This document shows, piece by piece, positions 51,359-59,052 of a stretch of 64,000 bases of DNA; position 1 is the first letter of the stretch; each line of letters opens with the position of its first letter. The stretch comes from Streptomyces camelliae (GTDB lineage Bacteria > Actinomycetota > Actinomycetes > Streptomycetales > Streptomycetaceae): contig NZ_CP115300.1 of the NCBI RefSeq assembly GCF_027625935.1, positions 7,936,001 to 8,000,000 on the forward strand, in the 5' to 3' direction. The notes under the pieces were generated by a model. The model saw only the letters and a program-made list of their open reading frames with translations, did no database searches and had not been told where the DNA came from. Both the position numbers and the translations under genes were made by a program.

Positions 51359-52129
51359 ATGCGCATGAACGTCTCGCCCGAACCGGAGCAGGCGGACGCG
51401 GACCCGGACCTGCGGCCGCTGTCCGCGCGGTCGGTCGTCCTGAGCCTGCTTCTCGGCGCGCACCCGCCGGAGCTGCCGGTGAAGGACCTGGTCCGGCTGG
51501 TGGAGCCGTTCGGCGTGGGCGGCCCCACGCTGCGGGCCGCGCTCAGCCGGATGGTGGCCGCCGGGGATCTGCGGCGCACGGACACCGTCTACCGGCTCAG
51601 CGACCGGCTGCTGGCCCGTCAGCGGCGACAGGACGAGGCGCTGCGTCCCGGCACGCGCGCGTGGGACGGCGACTGGGAGATGGTGGTCATCACGGCGACG
51701 GGCCGCGGCCCCGCCGAACGCGCCGAGCTGCGCACCCGGCTGACCGCCCTGCGCCTCGCCGAACTCCGCGAGGGCGTATGGCTGCGCCCCGCCAACCTGG
51801 ACCGGCCTCTGCCGGGCGACCTGCACACCCTCGCCCTGACCTGCACGACCCGCCCCGACGAGCCCGCGCGCGACCTCGCCGCCCGGCTCTGGCCGCTGGA
51901 CGCCTGGGCCGCCACGGCACGCACGCTGCTCACGCACACGGCCGCCGACCGGGCCCCCGCGGACCGGTTCACCGCCTGCACCGCCGCCGTACGCCACCTG
52001 CTCACCGACCCGGTGCTGCCGTCCGCACTGCTCCCCGCCGACTGGCCGGGGGAGCCCCTGCGCGCGGCCTACGCCGCCTATCAGCGGGAGTTGACCGTCT
52101 CGGTGGGCCGAAGGGAGCGTGCCGCATGA
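51359..52129 (+). CDS. PaaX-family transcriptional regulator
   Basis: 256 residues. N-terminal winged helix: SARSVVLSLLLGAHPPELPVKDLVRLVEPFGVGGPTLRAALSRMVAAGDL. Then the PaaX central domain (WDGDWEMVVITATGR; RLAELREGVWLRPANL) and C-terminal domain (RLWPLDAWA...). PaaX proteins repress acyl-CoA/phenylacetate genes and release on CoA esters. Divergent from the AidB-like gene, which fits as target. Stop overlaps the next ATG. Alternative ATG two codons in. Confidence 0.87.
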   Translation: MRMNVSPEPEQADADPDLRPLSARSVVLSLLLGAHPPELPVKDLVRLVEPFGVGGPTLRAALSRMVAAGDLRRTDTVYRLSDRLLARQRRQDEALRPGTRAWDGDWEMVVITATGRGPAERAELRTRLTALRLAELREGVWLRPANLDRPLPGDLHTLALTCTTRPDEPARDLAARLWPLDAWAATARTLLTHTAADRAPADRFTACTAAVRHLLTDPVLPSALLPADWPGEPLRAAYAAYQRELTVSVGRRERAA

Positions 52130-52530
52130 CCGCTCTCGAAGCGTTTCTGCGGGCCCGGTTCGAGGAAGAGGAGCGCGTTGCCCGGGACGCGATCGCCGGC
52201 GCGCCCGGTGCGGTCTGGGGCGTCATGGCCGACGAGATCGAGCAGGTGCTCACCTCCCGGCACGGCACGACCACGCACACACCGATGGCGCAGTTCGGCG
52301 CCGACGACCCGGTGAAGCTGCTCACCCACGTGGCCCGGCACGATCCGGACCGGGTGCTGCGCGAACTCGCGGCGAAGCGGACCCTGTCGGAGGAGCACAG
52401 GGCGCAGGACGACGGCCTGTGCCGCACCTGCCGCCGGGGAGAGCGGCCCCGTTCGCCCTGCACCACACTCCGCCTGCTCGCCGTACCGTTCGCGGACCAT
52501 CCCGGATACGACGACTCCTGGCGCCTTTAG
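52126..52530 (+). CDS. DUF6221 family protein
   Basis: 134 residues. MTALEAFLRARFEEEERVARDAI at the start, VARHDPDRVLRELAAKRTLSEEH in the middle and an ending with LRLLAVPFADHPGYDDSW are the DUF6221 pattern. CRTCRR could bind metal but has only one Cys pair plus a later Cys. DUF6221 proteins are usually found in Streptomyces and its mobile elements; function unknown. ATGA overlap with the PaaX-like gene makes its translation depend on it. Confidence 0.8.
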   Translation: MTALEAFLRARFEEEERVARDAIAGAPGAVWGVMADEIEQVLTSRHGTTTHTPMAQFGADDPVKLLTHVARHDPDRVLRELAAKRTLSEEHRAQDDGLCRTCRRGERPRSPCTTLRLLAVPFADHPGYDDSWRL

Positions 52531-52792
52531 GGCAGTGCTGACGGGGCCGGCCTGGTGGACGATGATGCTGCCGCCGGCTCCGCTGCGCGCGCTCCACCAG
52601 GGCCCGCAGTTCGCCTTCGGCCTCCGGACGGCGGGTCAGGAGTTCCGCCGGCTGGTACCGCCACACAGGGATCAGGCTGTGCCGGGCCAGTTCCCCGTCC
52701 TCGGCGTGGGAGACCATGGCGGCGTTGCCGTCCGACTGCGCCGTGACGGCGTCCGCGGCCCGGTCACTCGGGAGCCGCTGCGCCCGTGCGGG

Positions 52793-55045
52793 TTACGACG
52801 GAGCGGGGCGGCCGTCGGCCGCTTCGCCCGTGTCGGTACCGCGGAGCCCCGCCATGGTGGCCTCCGGCTCGCCGTCGACGTGGCCGGTTCCGCAGCCCAG
52901 GCGGATCTGTTCCTCCGCCACGATCCGCCGTGCCAGCTCCGTGTCCGACACGTCGACGGCCTCCGGGGTCGCCTCCGCCAGCGCGCTGCGGCGGGCGTAG
53001 GCGTCGAACAGCCGGGCCTTCCTCTCCAGCATCCTCACCATCTGCTCGTCCACGCCGCCGGGAGCCAGGAGGCGGTGCACCCGGACCGGCCGTACCTGGC
53101 CCATGCGGTGGGCCCGGGCCACCGCCTGCTGCTCGACGGTCGGCTTGAGCTGAGGCTCGCAGATGATCACGACAGAGGCCGCCTGGAGGTTGAGCCCGAG
53201 GCCCGCCGCCTGGATCTGTGCCAGCAGCACCGCCGGGCCGGACACGGCCGCGAACTCGTCGACGAGCAGCTGGCGCCGCTCGGGCGGGACGTTCCCGGTG
53301 AGCGGGCCGATCACGGGGCCGCCGCCGGAGCGCGTCCCGGCGGCGAGCGCCTCCCGCACCACGTCCAGGACGTCCCGGAAGGCGGAGAACACCACCACCT
53401 TCAGCCCGTTCTCCCGTGCCTCGTGCACGATCTCGCGGAGCCGGACGAGCTTGGCGGACTGCTCGGGACGGGCGTACGCGGCCCTGCGCATCGCCATGAA
53501 GTTGCCGGATCGCACCGCCTCGCGGTACGCCTCCTCGTCCGCGGGGCTCGGCTCCTCCCACTCGTCCGTCTGCTGCAGCGCGGGGAGTTCGGCGAGCACG
53601 TCCACCTGATTGCGGCGCAGGTAGACCGGGGCGACCGTCTTCCGGAACGCCACGGAGCCGGGCAGTCCCGCATGGTCGCCGATGCGCGTCGCCACGGTCT
53701 TGTCGAGCATGTGGACCAGGTTGCGGAACTCGGCGACCCGGTTCTCCATCGGCGTGCCCGTCATGAAGAGGACGCGTTCGCAGCGCCTCGCCCATCGGGC
53801 GACGGCCTGGGAGCGCAGGGCCTGGGGGTTCTTCACGCAGTGTGCCTCGTCGACGACGAGCATGCCGATCCCGCCCCGGACCGGGACCGGGAATCCGCGC
53901 AGGGCCTCGAAGGTCGTCACGGCGACGCCGCCCCGTTCCTTCCAGTCGGCGAACGCCCGGCGCCGGTCCGGCCCCCGCAACGGCGTGACGTTCAGCGAGG
54001 TGCGCGCCTCGGTCTCCCGCGTCCAGTTCACCAGGACGCTCGCCGGACAGACGACCACGAAGTGGCTCTGCCCCTCGGCGGCCAGATGGGCCAGCGCGGC
54101 CAGTGCCTGGATCGTCTTCCCGAGCCCCATCTCGTCGCCGAGGATCACCCGCCGCTGCGCCAGGGCGAAGCGGGCGCCGAACGCCTGGTAGCCGCGCAGC
54201 GACACCCGCAGCCCCGAGTCGTCGAACCGCTGGCCGCGCACCCGCTCGGCGATGCCGTCGGGCAGGAATCCCTCGGCGGCGGCCGTGTCCGGAGCGCGGC
54301 CGGAGATCTCCGCGAGGAGGCCGTAGTACTCGGCGGAGCGCAGTTCGAAGTCCACCCGGACCGCGAGTTCCGTCGACGGTCCCCGCAGCAGGTCCACGGA
54401 CGCCTGCGCGAGCGCCTCGGGAGTGCCGGCCTGCTCGGCCTCGGAGACGACCGTACGGATCTCCTCGACGGCGGTCAGTACGCGGGCCTTCTTGTCCGGC
54501 CCGGCCACCAGCATGCTCAGCCGCCCGGCGGCGGGCCGGGCGTCGGCGAGCAGCGGTGCGAGCCGCTCGGCCAGCACGGCAGCCGCGCCGACCGCGCGCC
54601 GCGCGTCCGGGCCCGCCTCCACGAGCACGTGCAGCGCCATGACGAGCGCGGTCGTCCGCGGTTCCGGCCGGTCGACGTCGATGTGTACGGCCACGGTGTC
54701 CCGTACGGCGTCGGCGAGTTGCCGTGCGGCCGCGACGATCTGGTCCGCGGTCCGCCCCGCCACTCCGGGTACCTGTCGCAAGCGGTAGGAACCGGCGTCG
54801 AGCACCTGCCGGACCGTGTGCAGCCCGCTGTGGTCGACTTCGCTCAGCCGCAGCCGGCCGCCTGTGGCGTCCTGCAGCCGTGCCACGGGGATCGCGTCGA
54901 GCGCCCGCTCCACCGCGGCGTCCTCGATCGGCCGCAGCGCCGCGCGCACCGCCTCGACGGCCCTGGCGTGGTCGTCGGCCAACGACCGCGCCGCCTCGTA
55001 CAGTCCGGTCGCCCGCGCGACCGTCTCCCGCTCCCTGCGCCCCAT
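52793..55045 (-). CDS. SNF2-family DEAH helicase-like ATPase
   Basis: 750 residues. The first ~280 are a helical accessory region including a helix-hairpin-helix-like LRQVPGVAGRTADQIVAAAR. Then the SNF2 motor: ILGDEMGLGKTIQALA (I), VVCPASVLVNW (Ia), VVDEAHCVKN (II), FMTGTPMENRVAEF (III), VVFSAFRD (IV), QAAGLGLNLQAASVVIICEP (V) and QAVARAHRMGQ (VI). All motifs are intact. Such proteins translocate on double-stranded DNA. No methylase or nuclease gene adjoins, so a restriction or defence role is not supported here. Confidence 0.9.
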   Translation of the reverse strand: MGRRERETVARATGLYEAARSLADDHARAVEAVRAALRPIEDAAVERALDAIPVARLQDATGGRLRLSEVDHSGLHTVRQVLDAGSYRLRQVPGVAGRTADQIVAAARQLADAVRDTVAVHIDVDRPEPRTTALVMALHVLVEAGPDARRAVGAAAVLAERLAPLLADARPAAGRLSMLVAGPDKKARVLTAVEEIRTVVSEAEQAGTPEALAQASVDLLRGPSTELAVRVDFELRSAEYYGLLAEISGRAPDTAAAEGFLPDGIAERVRGQRFDDSGLRVSLRGYQAFGARFALAQRRVILGDEMGLGKTIQALAALAHLAAEGQSHFVVVCPASVLVNWTRETEARTSLNVTPLRGPDRRRAFADWKERGGVAVTTFEALRGFPVPVRGGIGMLVVDEAHCVKNPQALRSQAVARWARRCERVLFMTGTPMENRVAEFRNLVHMLDKTVATRIGDHAGLPGSVAFRKTVAPVYLRRNQVDVLAELPALQQTDEWEEPSPADEEAYREAVRSGNFMAMRRAAYARPEQSAKLVRLREIVHEARENGLKVVVFSAFRDVLDVVREALAAGTRSGGGPVIGPLTGNVPPERRQLLVDEFAAVSGPAVLLAQIQAAGLGLNLQAASVVIICEPQLKPTVEQQAVARAHRMGQVRPVRVHRLLAPGGVDEQMVRMLERKARLFDAYARRSALAEATPEAVDVSDTELARRIVAEEQIRLGCGTGHVDGEPEATMAGLRGTDTGEAADGRPAPS

Positions 55046-55151
55046 CCGCCCTCCCCCTCACCCGCATCCTCCCACCGCCCGGCCGGGACGCGGCCAAGAC
55101 CGGTGGGAGACGGCGGCGAGAGGGCGGAGGGCCGACGGGCACCCGAGGGGC

Positions 55152-55961
55152 TTACTTGTAGGTGATGTCCGAGCCGGAGTACTTGCACCAAGTCCCGTCC
55201 GGGCCCGAGCCGTTGGTGGTCGGCTCCTTGCCCGTGTTGTTGCCGATGTACTTCTGGCACGGGACGATCTTCTTGCCGGAGTCCCCGACGATGGTGATCC
55301 TCTTCAGAGTCGCACTGTCGCCGTAGTTGGTGTTGATGCCGACGATCGCGAGGCCCTTGTACGTCGCCTCGATGTCGCTGAGGTTGATCGTGCGCTTGTA
55401 CTGCGTCTTGCAGTTGCCGCAACTGCGGACCAGCTTGCCGAAGTTCCGCACCGCGAAGTTCGACACGTTGAGCGTGCCGGCGCCGTTGAACTGGAACACC
55501 TTGTCGCCGGCCTCCTTCGCGCCACCGCCCGAGACGGTGTACACGTTGGACGGCGAGGAGCCCTTGAACGTCGCCGCGTCCTCGCCGACGTCCTCCCACC
55601 AGACGTTCTGCAGGGTGCAACTGCCCTCGCAGTGGATGCCGTCCGCGGCCGGAGCGCCGATGATGACGTTCTTCAGGACCGTGCCGGGGGCGAGGTCCAG
55701 GATCGGCTTCTGGTTCTCGCTCTGGCCGCTCGTGCCCAGGTCCCCGCTGCCGTACAGGCGCTTCATCCCGTAGTCCTTGGTGCCGGACAGCGGGATGGTC
55801 TTGGTGACCGCCTGGCTCCCGTTGGCGGTGGGCCAGGTGGCCGCGTGAGCGGAGGCTCCGCTAGCCATGATCATGCCAAGCGTGAGTCCCAGGGCGGCGA
55901 GCCCGCCCGTCAGTGCGCGCCCGGTCCCGGTGCGGGTGTGTGCTCGTACTCGTGAGGTCAT
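55152..55961 (-). CDS. Secreted pectate lyase, PL3-like
   Basis: 269 residues. Signal peptide 1-40 (twin Arg-poor basic start, hydrophobic GGLAALGLTLGMIMASG, cleavage near AHAA). Parallel beta-helix body with GDLGTSGQSENQKPIL, NVIIGAPAADGIHCEGSCTLQNVWWEDVGEDAATFKG and DKVFQFNGAGTLNVSNF, the PL3 landmarks including the Ca-binding acids. Cys-rich end (CGNC; VPCQKY; TWCKY) for disulfides. Cleaves polygalacturonate by beta-elimination. LacI-type operators upstream suggest sugar induction. Confidence 0.9.
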   Translation of the reverse strand: MTSRVRAHTRTGTGRALTGGLAALGLTLGMIMASGASAHAATWPTANGSQAVTKTIPLSGTKDYGMKRLYGSGDLGTSGQSENQKPILDLAPGTVLKNVIIGAPAADGIHCEGSCTLQNVWWEDVGEDAATFKGSSPSNVYTVSGGGAKEAGDKVFQFNGAGTLNVSNFAVRNFGKLVRSCGNCKTQYKRTINLSDIEATYKGLAIVGINTNYGDSATLKRITIVGDSGKKIVPCQKYIGNNTGKEPTTNGSGPDGTWCKYSGSDITYK

Positions 55962-56106
55962 GTCCCGAATGCCCTTCTTCGAAGTGGGGGGTCATGGGTC
56001 ATGTCCGTGGCCAACGTGCGCCATCTGGAACGCAGTTGGGGTACGAGCGGCTCTGCATGCCCAGGTACGGCGCGTTCGGTCACGCTGATGAACGGACCGT
56101 AGAGGG

Positions 56107-56116
56107 CAAGCGCTTT
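56107..56116. promoter_or_regulatory. LacI-family half/degenerate operator (AAGCGCTT core)
   Basis: CAAGCGCTTT contains the AAGCGCTT palindromic core used by LacI-family regulators in Streptomyces. It lies between the divergent pectate lyase and esterase genes, ~150 bases from the lyase start. Confidence 0.4.
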
Positions 56117-56164
56117 CTGGTCAATGGATCGCGCAGCTCTGTCCCCGCCCGGCGGAAAGTGAGG

Positions 56165-56178
56165 TGGGAGCGCTTCCA
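56165..56178. promoter_or_regulatory. CebR/LacI-type operator TGGGAGCGCTTCCA
   Basis: Differs at one base from TGGGAGCGCTCCCA, the operator of LacI-family sugar repressors such as CebR. It lies 22 bases before the esterase ATG, over the likely promoter or leader. Confidence 0.6.
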
Positions 56179-56200
56179 AGGAGGACGTGTTCATGCCACG

Positions 56201-57553
56201 ATGACCGCCGTGAAGCAGCCCACCAGGAAGCAGCCCGCCAGAGCGCCCTTCGCCACCGTGCTGAGTGTCTGTGTCCTCGTGCTGACCCTGATCGTGACGG
56301 GATCGGCGGTCAGGGCACTGCTGGACAGCCCCGGCCCGTCCCCGGCCGAGGGCAGTCCGGGCACCGCCGGCCACTGGGTCGACACGTGGACCGGCATGCC
56401 CCAGCTGACCGAGCCCGGCAACCTGCCGCCCGCGCCGTACACCGGTGAGAAGTCCGTGCTGGTGGACACCACGCTCCGGCAGACCGTCCGGGTCACCGCC
56501 GGCGGCCACCGCATCCGGCTGCGCTTCTCCAACGCCTACGGCGACACCCCGCTGCCGCTGACCGCCGTGACGGTCGCCCTGCCCCAGGGCGGGAAGGCCG
56601 GGGTCAGCGGAGTCGAACCGGGCAGCCTCAGGCGGGTCACCTTCGCGGGCCGGGACGCCACGACCGTGCCGGTCGGGGCCCAAGTGGTCTCCGACGACCT
56701 CGACTTCGACCTGCGCGCCGGATCCGAGCTGACGGTCACGGCGTACACCGCGAGCGGCCAGCCGTCGCTGGCGCTCACCTCGCACCCCGGCTCGCGGACC
56801 ACCTCGTACCTCGTGCACGGCGACCACACGGGCGACCAGGACCTGACCGGCGCGACCGCCGTCGACCACTGGTACCTGCTCAGCGACGTCGAGATACTGG
56901 CGCCCGCGCGCACCCGGGCGGTGGCCGTCGTGGGCGACTCGCTCACCGACGGGCGCGGCTCCACGACCAACGGCAACGACCGCTGGCCGGACCAGTTCTT
57001 CGACCGCCTCCGAAGCCGGCCGGACACCTCGGACATCGCGGTCCTCAACCAGGCCGCCGGCGGCAACCGCGTCCTCAACGACGGGCTCGGCCCCAACGTC
57101 CTCGCCCGCCTCGACCGTGACGTCCTGTCCCGCAGCGGGGTCTCCTGGCTGATCCTCTTCGAGGGCGTCAACGACATCGGCACCGCCGCCGCCACCCCCG
57201 AGGCGCAGCGCGCCGTCACCGACGACCTGATCGCCGGGTACCAGCAGGTCGTCGTCCGCGCCCACGCCCTGGGCATCCGGGTCTACGGCGCGACGATCAC
57301 GCCGTTCGCGGGCAATCCGTACGACGACGGGGCGGGCGTGCGCGAGGCCTCCCGGCAGCGGGTGAACGCCTGGATCCGCACCCCCGGCCACTTCGACGCG
57401 CTGATCGACTTCGACAAGGCGGTGCGCGACCCCTCGGCGCCGGAACGGCTGCTGCCCGCCCTCCAGGTCGGCGACGGGCTGCACCTCAACCCCGAGGGCT
57501 ACCGGGTCCTCGCCTCGGCGGTGCCCGAGGGACTGTTCCGGAACAGGGGATAA
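56201..57553 (+). CDS. SGNH/GDSL-family esterase, membrane-anchored or secreted
   Basis: 450 residues. N-terminal helix at ~17-37 (FATVLSVCVLVLTLIVTGSAV). A beta-sandwich domain follows (TLRQTVRVTAGGHRIRLRFSN...). SGNH blocks: VVGDSLTDGRG (Ser), AAGGNRVLNDG (Gly), FEGVNDIG (Asn), DGLHLNPEGY (Asp, His). Complete catalytic set. The family removes acyl or acetyl groups from sugars or lipids; beside a pectate lyase, pectin deacetylation is a reasonable guess. AAGGAGG lies 16 bases before the ATG, longer than ideal, so a different start nearby is possible. Confidence 0.87.
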   Translation: MTAVKQPTRKQPARAPFATVLSVCVLVLTLIVTGSAVRALLDSPGPSPAEGSPGTAGHWVDTWTGMPQLTEPGNLPPAPYTGEKSVLVDTTLRQTVRVTAGGHRIRLRFSNAYGDTPLPLTAVTVALPQGGKAGVSGVEPGSLRRVTFAGRDATTVPVGAQVVSDDLDFDLRAGSELTVTAYTASGQPSLALTSHPGSRTTSYLVHGDHTGDQDLTGATAVDHWYLLSDVEILAPARTRAVAVVGDSLTDGRGSTTNGNDRWPDQFFDRLRSRPDTSDIAVLNQAAGGNRVLNDGLGPNVLARLDRDVLSRSGVSWLILFEGVNDIGTAAATPEAQRAVTDDLIAGYQQVVVRAHALGIRVYGATITPFAGNPYDDGAGVREASRQRVNAWIRTPGHFDALIDFDKAVRDPSAPERLLPALQVGDGLHLNPEGYRVLASAVPEGLFRNRG

Positions 57554-57619
57554 GGGGATAACTCGCGCGGTGACGGGCACTCGGTGGGGCACGAGAGGCG
57601 GTCTCATCCGAGGAGAGTC

Positions 57620-59044
57620 ATGGCTGAGCAGAAGTCGTCGCCGGCCCTCACGGCGCCCGTGAGCGGCGCGGCCTCGGTGGTGCGCAGGGTACCCGGCGCC
57701 GGCCTGGTGAGCAGGGCCGCGGTGGACACCCTGGACAAGGTGGGTGCGGTCTCGCCCCGTGGGCGGCGGATCGCGGTGTACGTGGGCGCCGGAGTACTGG
57801 GCGCCACAGGCGTGGTGGACTGGCCCGTCGCCCTCACCGGTGCGGCCGTGGCCTGGCTCACCCAGCCCCGGCCGCTGCGTCCGGCGGGCGCTCGCCAGCG
57901 CGTGGCGGTGACGGCCGGGAGACAGGGTCTCGCGGCGCCCGGCAACCGCCGAGCGGCCGAGCCACCCGGTCCGGTGGCCGTCGCGGAGCGAGCAGCCACC
58001 GAAGGACCGGCCGCACGCACGGCCGGCGACAAGGACGCCGGCCCGCCCCACGACCTCGGCACGGCGGCCCTCAGGTCCGGCACCGGGGGCGGCCGGTCCC
58101 GGGGCGCCGACGGCGAGCGTGGGACGGAGGCCTCGGCGGGAGAGAGCGGCGCCAGGGGCGCGGCGGAGTCCGGCGAGAGGGGAGCGGCAGTCGGGGCGGC
58201 CGCCGGCGGGCGCGGGGTGGAGGGTGCAGCGGGGGCTGAGGGGACTGGTGGGGCCGCGACGGAGGAGGCAGCGGGTTCTGCGGCATCCGGTGCGGCCGAA
58301 GCCGGCGGCGAGAGCGCGACCGGGCGACTCGGCGATGCAGAGGCTTCGCGCGGGCGCCAGGCAGCCGACAGTGGCAGGGCCTCCGGCAGCGCGAGGGTGT
58401 CCGGCGCCGAGGCTTCCGGCGCGGCCAAGACGTCCGGTGGTGCTGTGGCCTCCCGCGCGGGCGAGGGTTCGCGTGGGGGTCAGGTGTCCGGCGGTGCTGG
58501 GGCATCTGGTGGTGCGAGGGTGTCCGGTGCTGTGGCTTCCGGCGCGAGCAAGACGTCTGGTGGTGCCGTGGCCTCCCGCGCGGGCGAGGGTTCGCGTGGG
58601 GGTCAGGTGTCCGGTGGTGCTGAGGCATCTGGTGGTGCGAGGGCGTCCGGTGCTGTGGCTTCCGGCGCGAGCAAGACGTCTGGTGGTGCTGTGGCCTCCC
58701 GCGCGGGCGAGGGTTCGCGTGGGGGTCAGGTGTCCGGTGGTGCTGGGGCATCTGGTGGTGCGAGGGCGTCTGGTGCTGTGGCTTCCGGCGCGAGCAAGAC
58801 GTCTGGTGGTGCCGTGGCCTCCCGTGCCGGTGAAGTTTCCCGTGGGCGCCGGGCGCACGGCACTGCTCCGGCGGCCGGAGGCAGTGGTGCGTCCGGCGGC
58901 GCCAGGGCGCCCGCCGGTGTCAGGGCGTCCGGCGGTTCCCGGGCCTCCCGTGGGGACGAGGGGTCGGAGGTCGAGGATGCGGTGCCCAAGCCGTCCACCG
59001 GTCCGCTCGGACCCACCGCGCGGCCCGGCCGCGCCACGCGCTGA
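57620..59044 (+). CDS. Repeat-rich hypothetical protein coupled to P-type ATPase
   Basis: 474 residues. Residues 1-85 look ordered: a helix with VSGAASVVRRVPGAGLVSRA and a hydrophobic pair, IAVYVGAGVLGATGVVDWPVALTGAAVAWL. The rest is low-complexity Gly/Ala/Ser/Arg. Residues ~270-407 contain three and a third copies of a 41-residue unit. The stop is 8 bases before the ATPase GTG, so the two are probably co-translated. The N-terminal part resembles the small membrane partner often found before CtpH/CtpI-like ATPases. Function unknown. Confidence 0.7.
   Translation: MAEQKSSPALTAPVSGAASVVRRVPGAGLVSRAAVDTLDKVGAVSPRGRRIAVYVGAGVLGATGVVDWPVALTGAAVAWLTQPRPLRPAGARQRVAVTAGRQGLAAPGNRRAAEPPGPVAVAERAATEGPAARTAGDKDAGPPHDLGTAALRSGTGGGRSRGADGERGTEASAGESGARGAAESGERGAAVGAAAGGRGVEGAAGAEGTGGAATEEAAGSAASGAAEAGGESATGRLGDAEASRGRQAADSGRASGSARVSGAEASGAAKTSGGAVASRAGEGSRGGQVSGGAGASGGARVSGAVASGASKTSGGAVASRAGEGSRGGQVSGGAEASGGARASGAVASGASKTSGGAVASRAGEGSRGGQVSGGAGASGGARASGAVASGASKTSGGAVASRAGEVSRGRRAHGTAPAAGGSGASGGARAPAGVRASGGSRASRGDEGSEVEDAVPKPSTGPLGPTARPGRATR
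58427..58840. repeat. 123-bp minisatellite inside the coding region
   Basis: Copies start at 58427, 58550, 58673 and 58796 (the last partial), exactly 123 bases apart, >95% alike by eye. The unit codes KTSGGAVASRAGEGSRGG followed by QVSGGAGASGGARASG and AVASGAS. The period is a multiple of three, so copy-number change keeps the frame. Confidence 0.9.
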
Positions 59045-59052
59045 GGGCGGCC

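Noticed and set aside
52535..52717. Minus-strand frame with LARHSLIPVWRYQPAELLTRRP
   Set aside because: The first ~50 residues look protein-like, but there is no SD, the tail is antisense to the DUF6221 gene and no family is recognised; it may be a small fragment.
52793..55045. SNF2 gene as part of a DISARM- or restriction-like defence locus
   Set aside because: No methyltransferase, DUF1998, PLD or nuclease gene lies nearby; neighbours are a DUF6221 gene and a pectate lyase.
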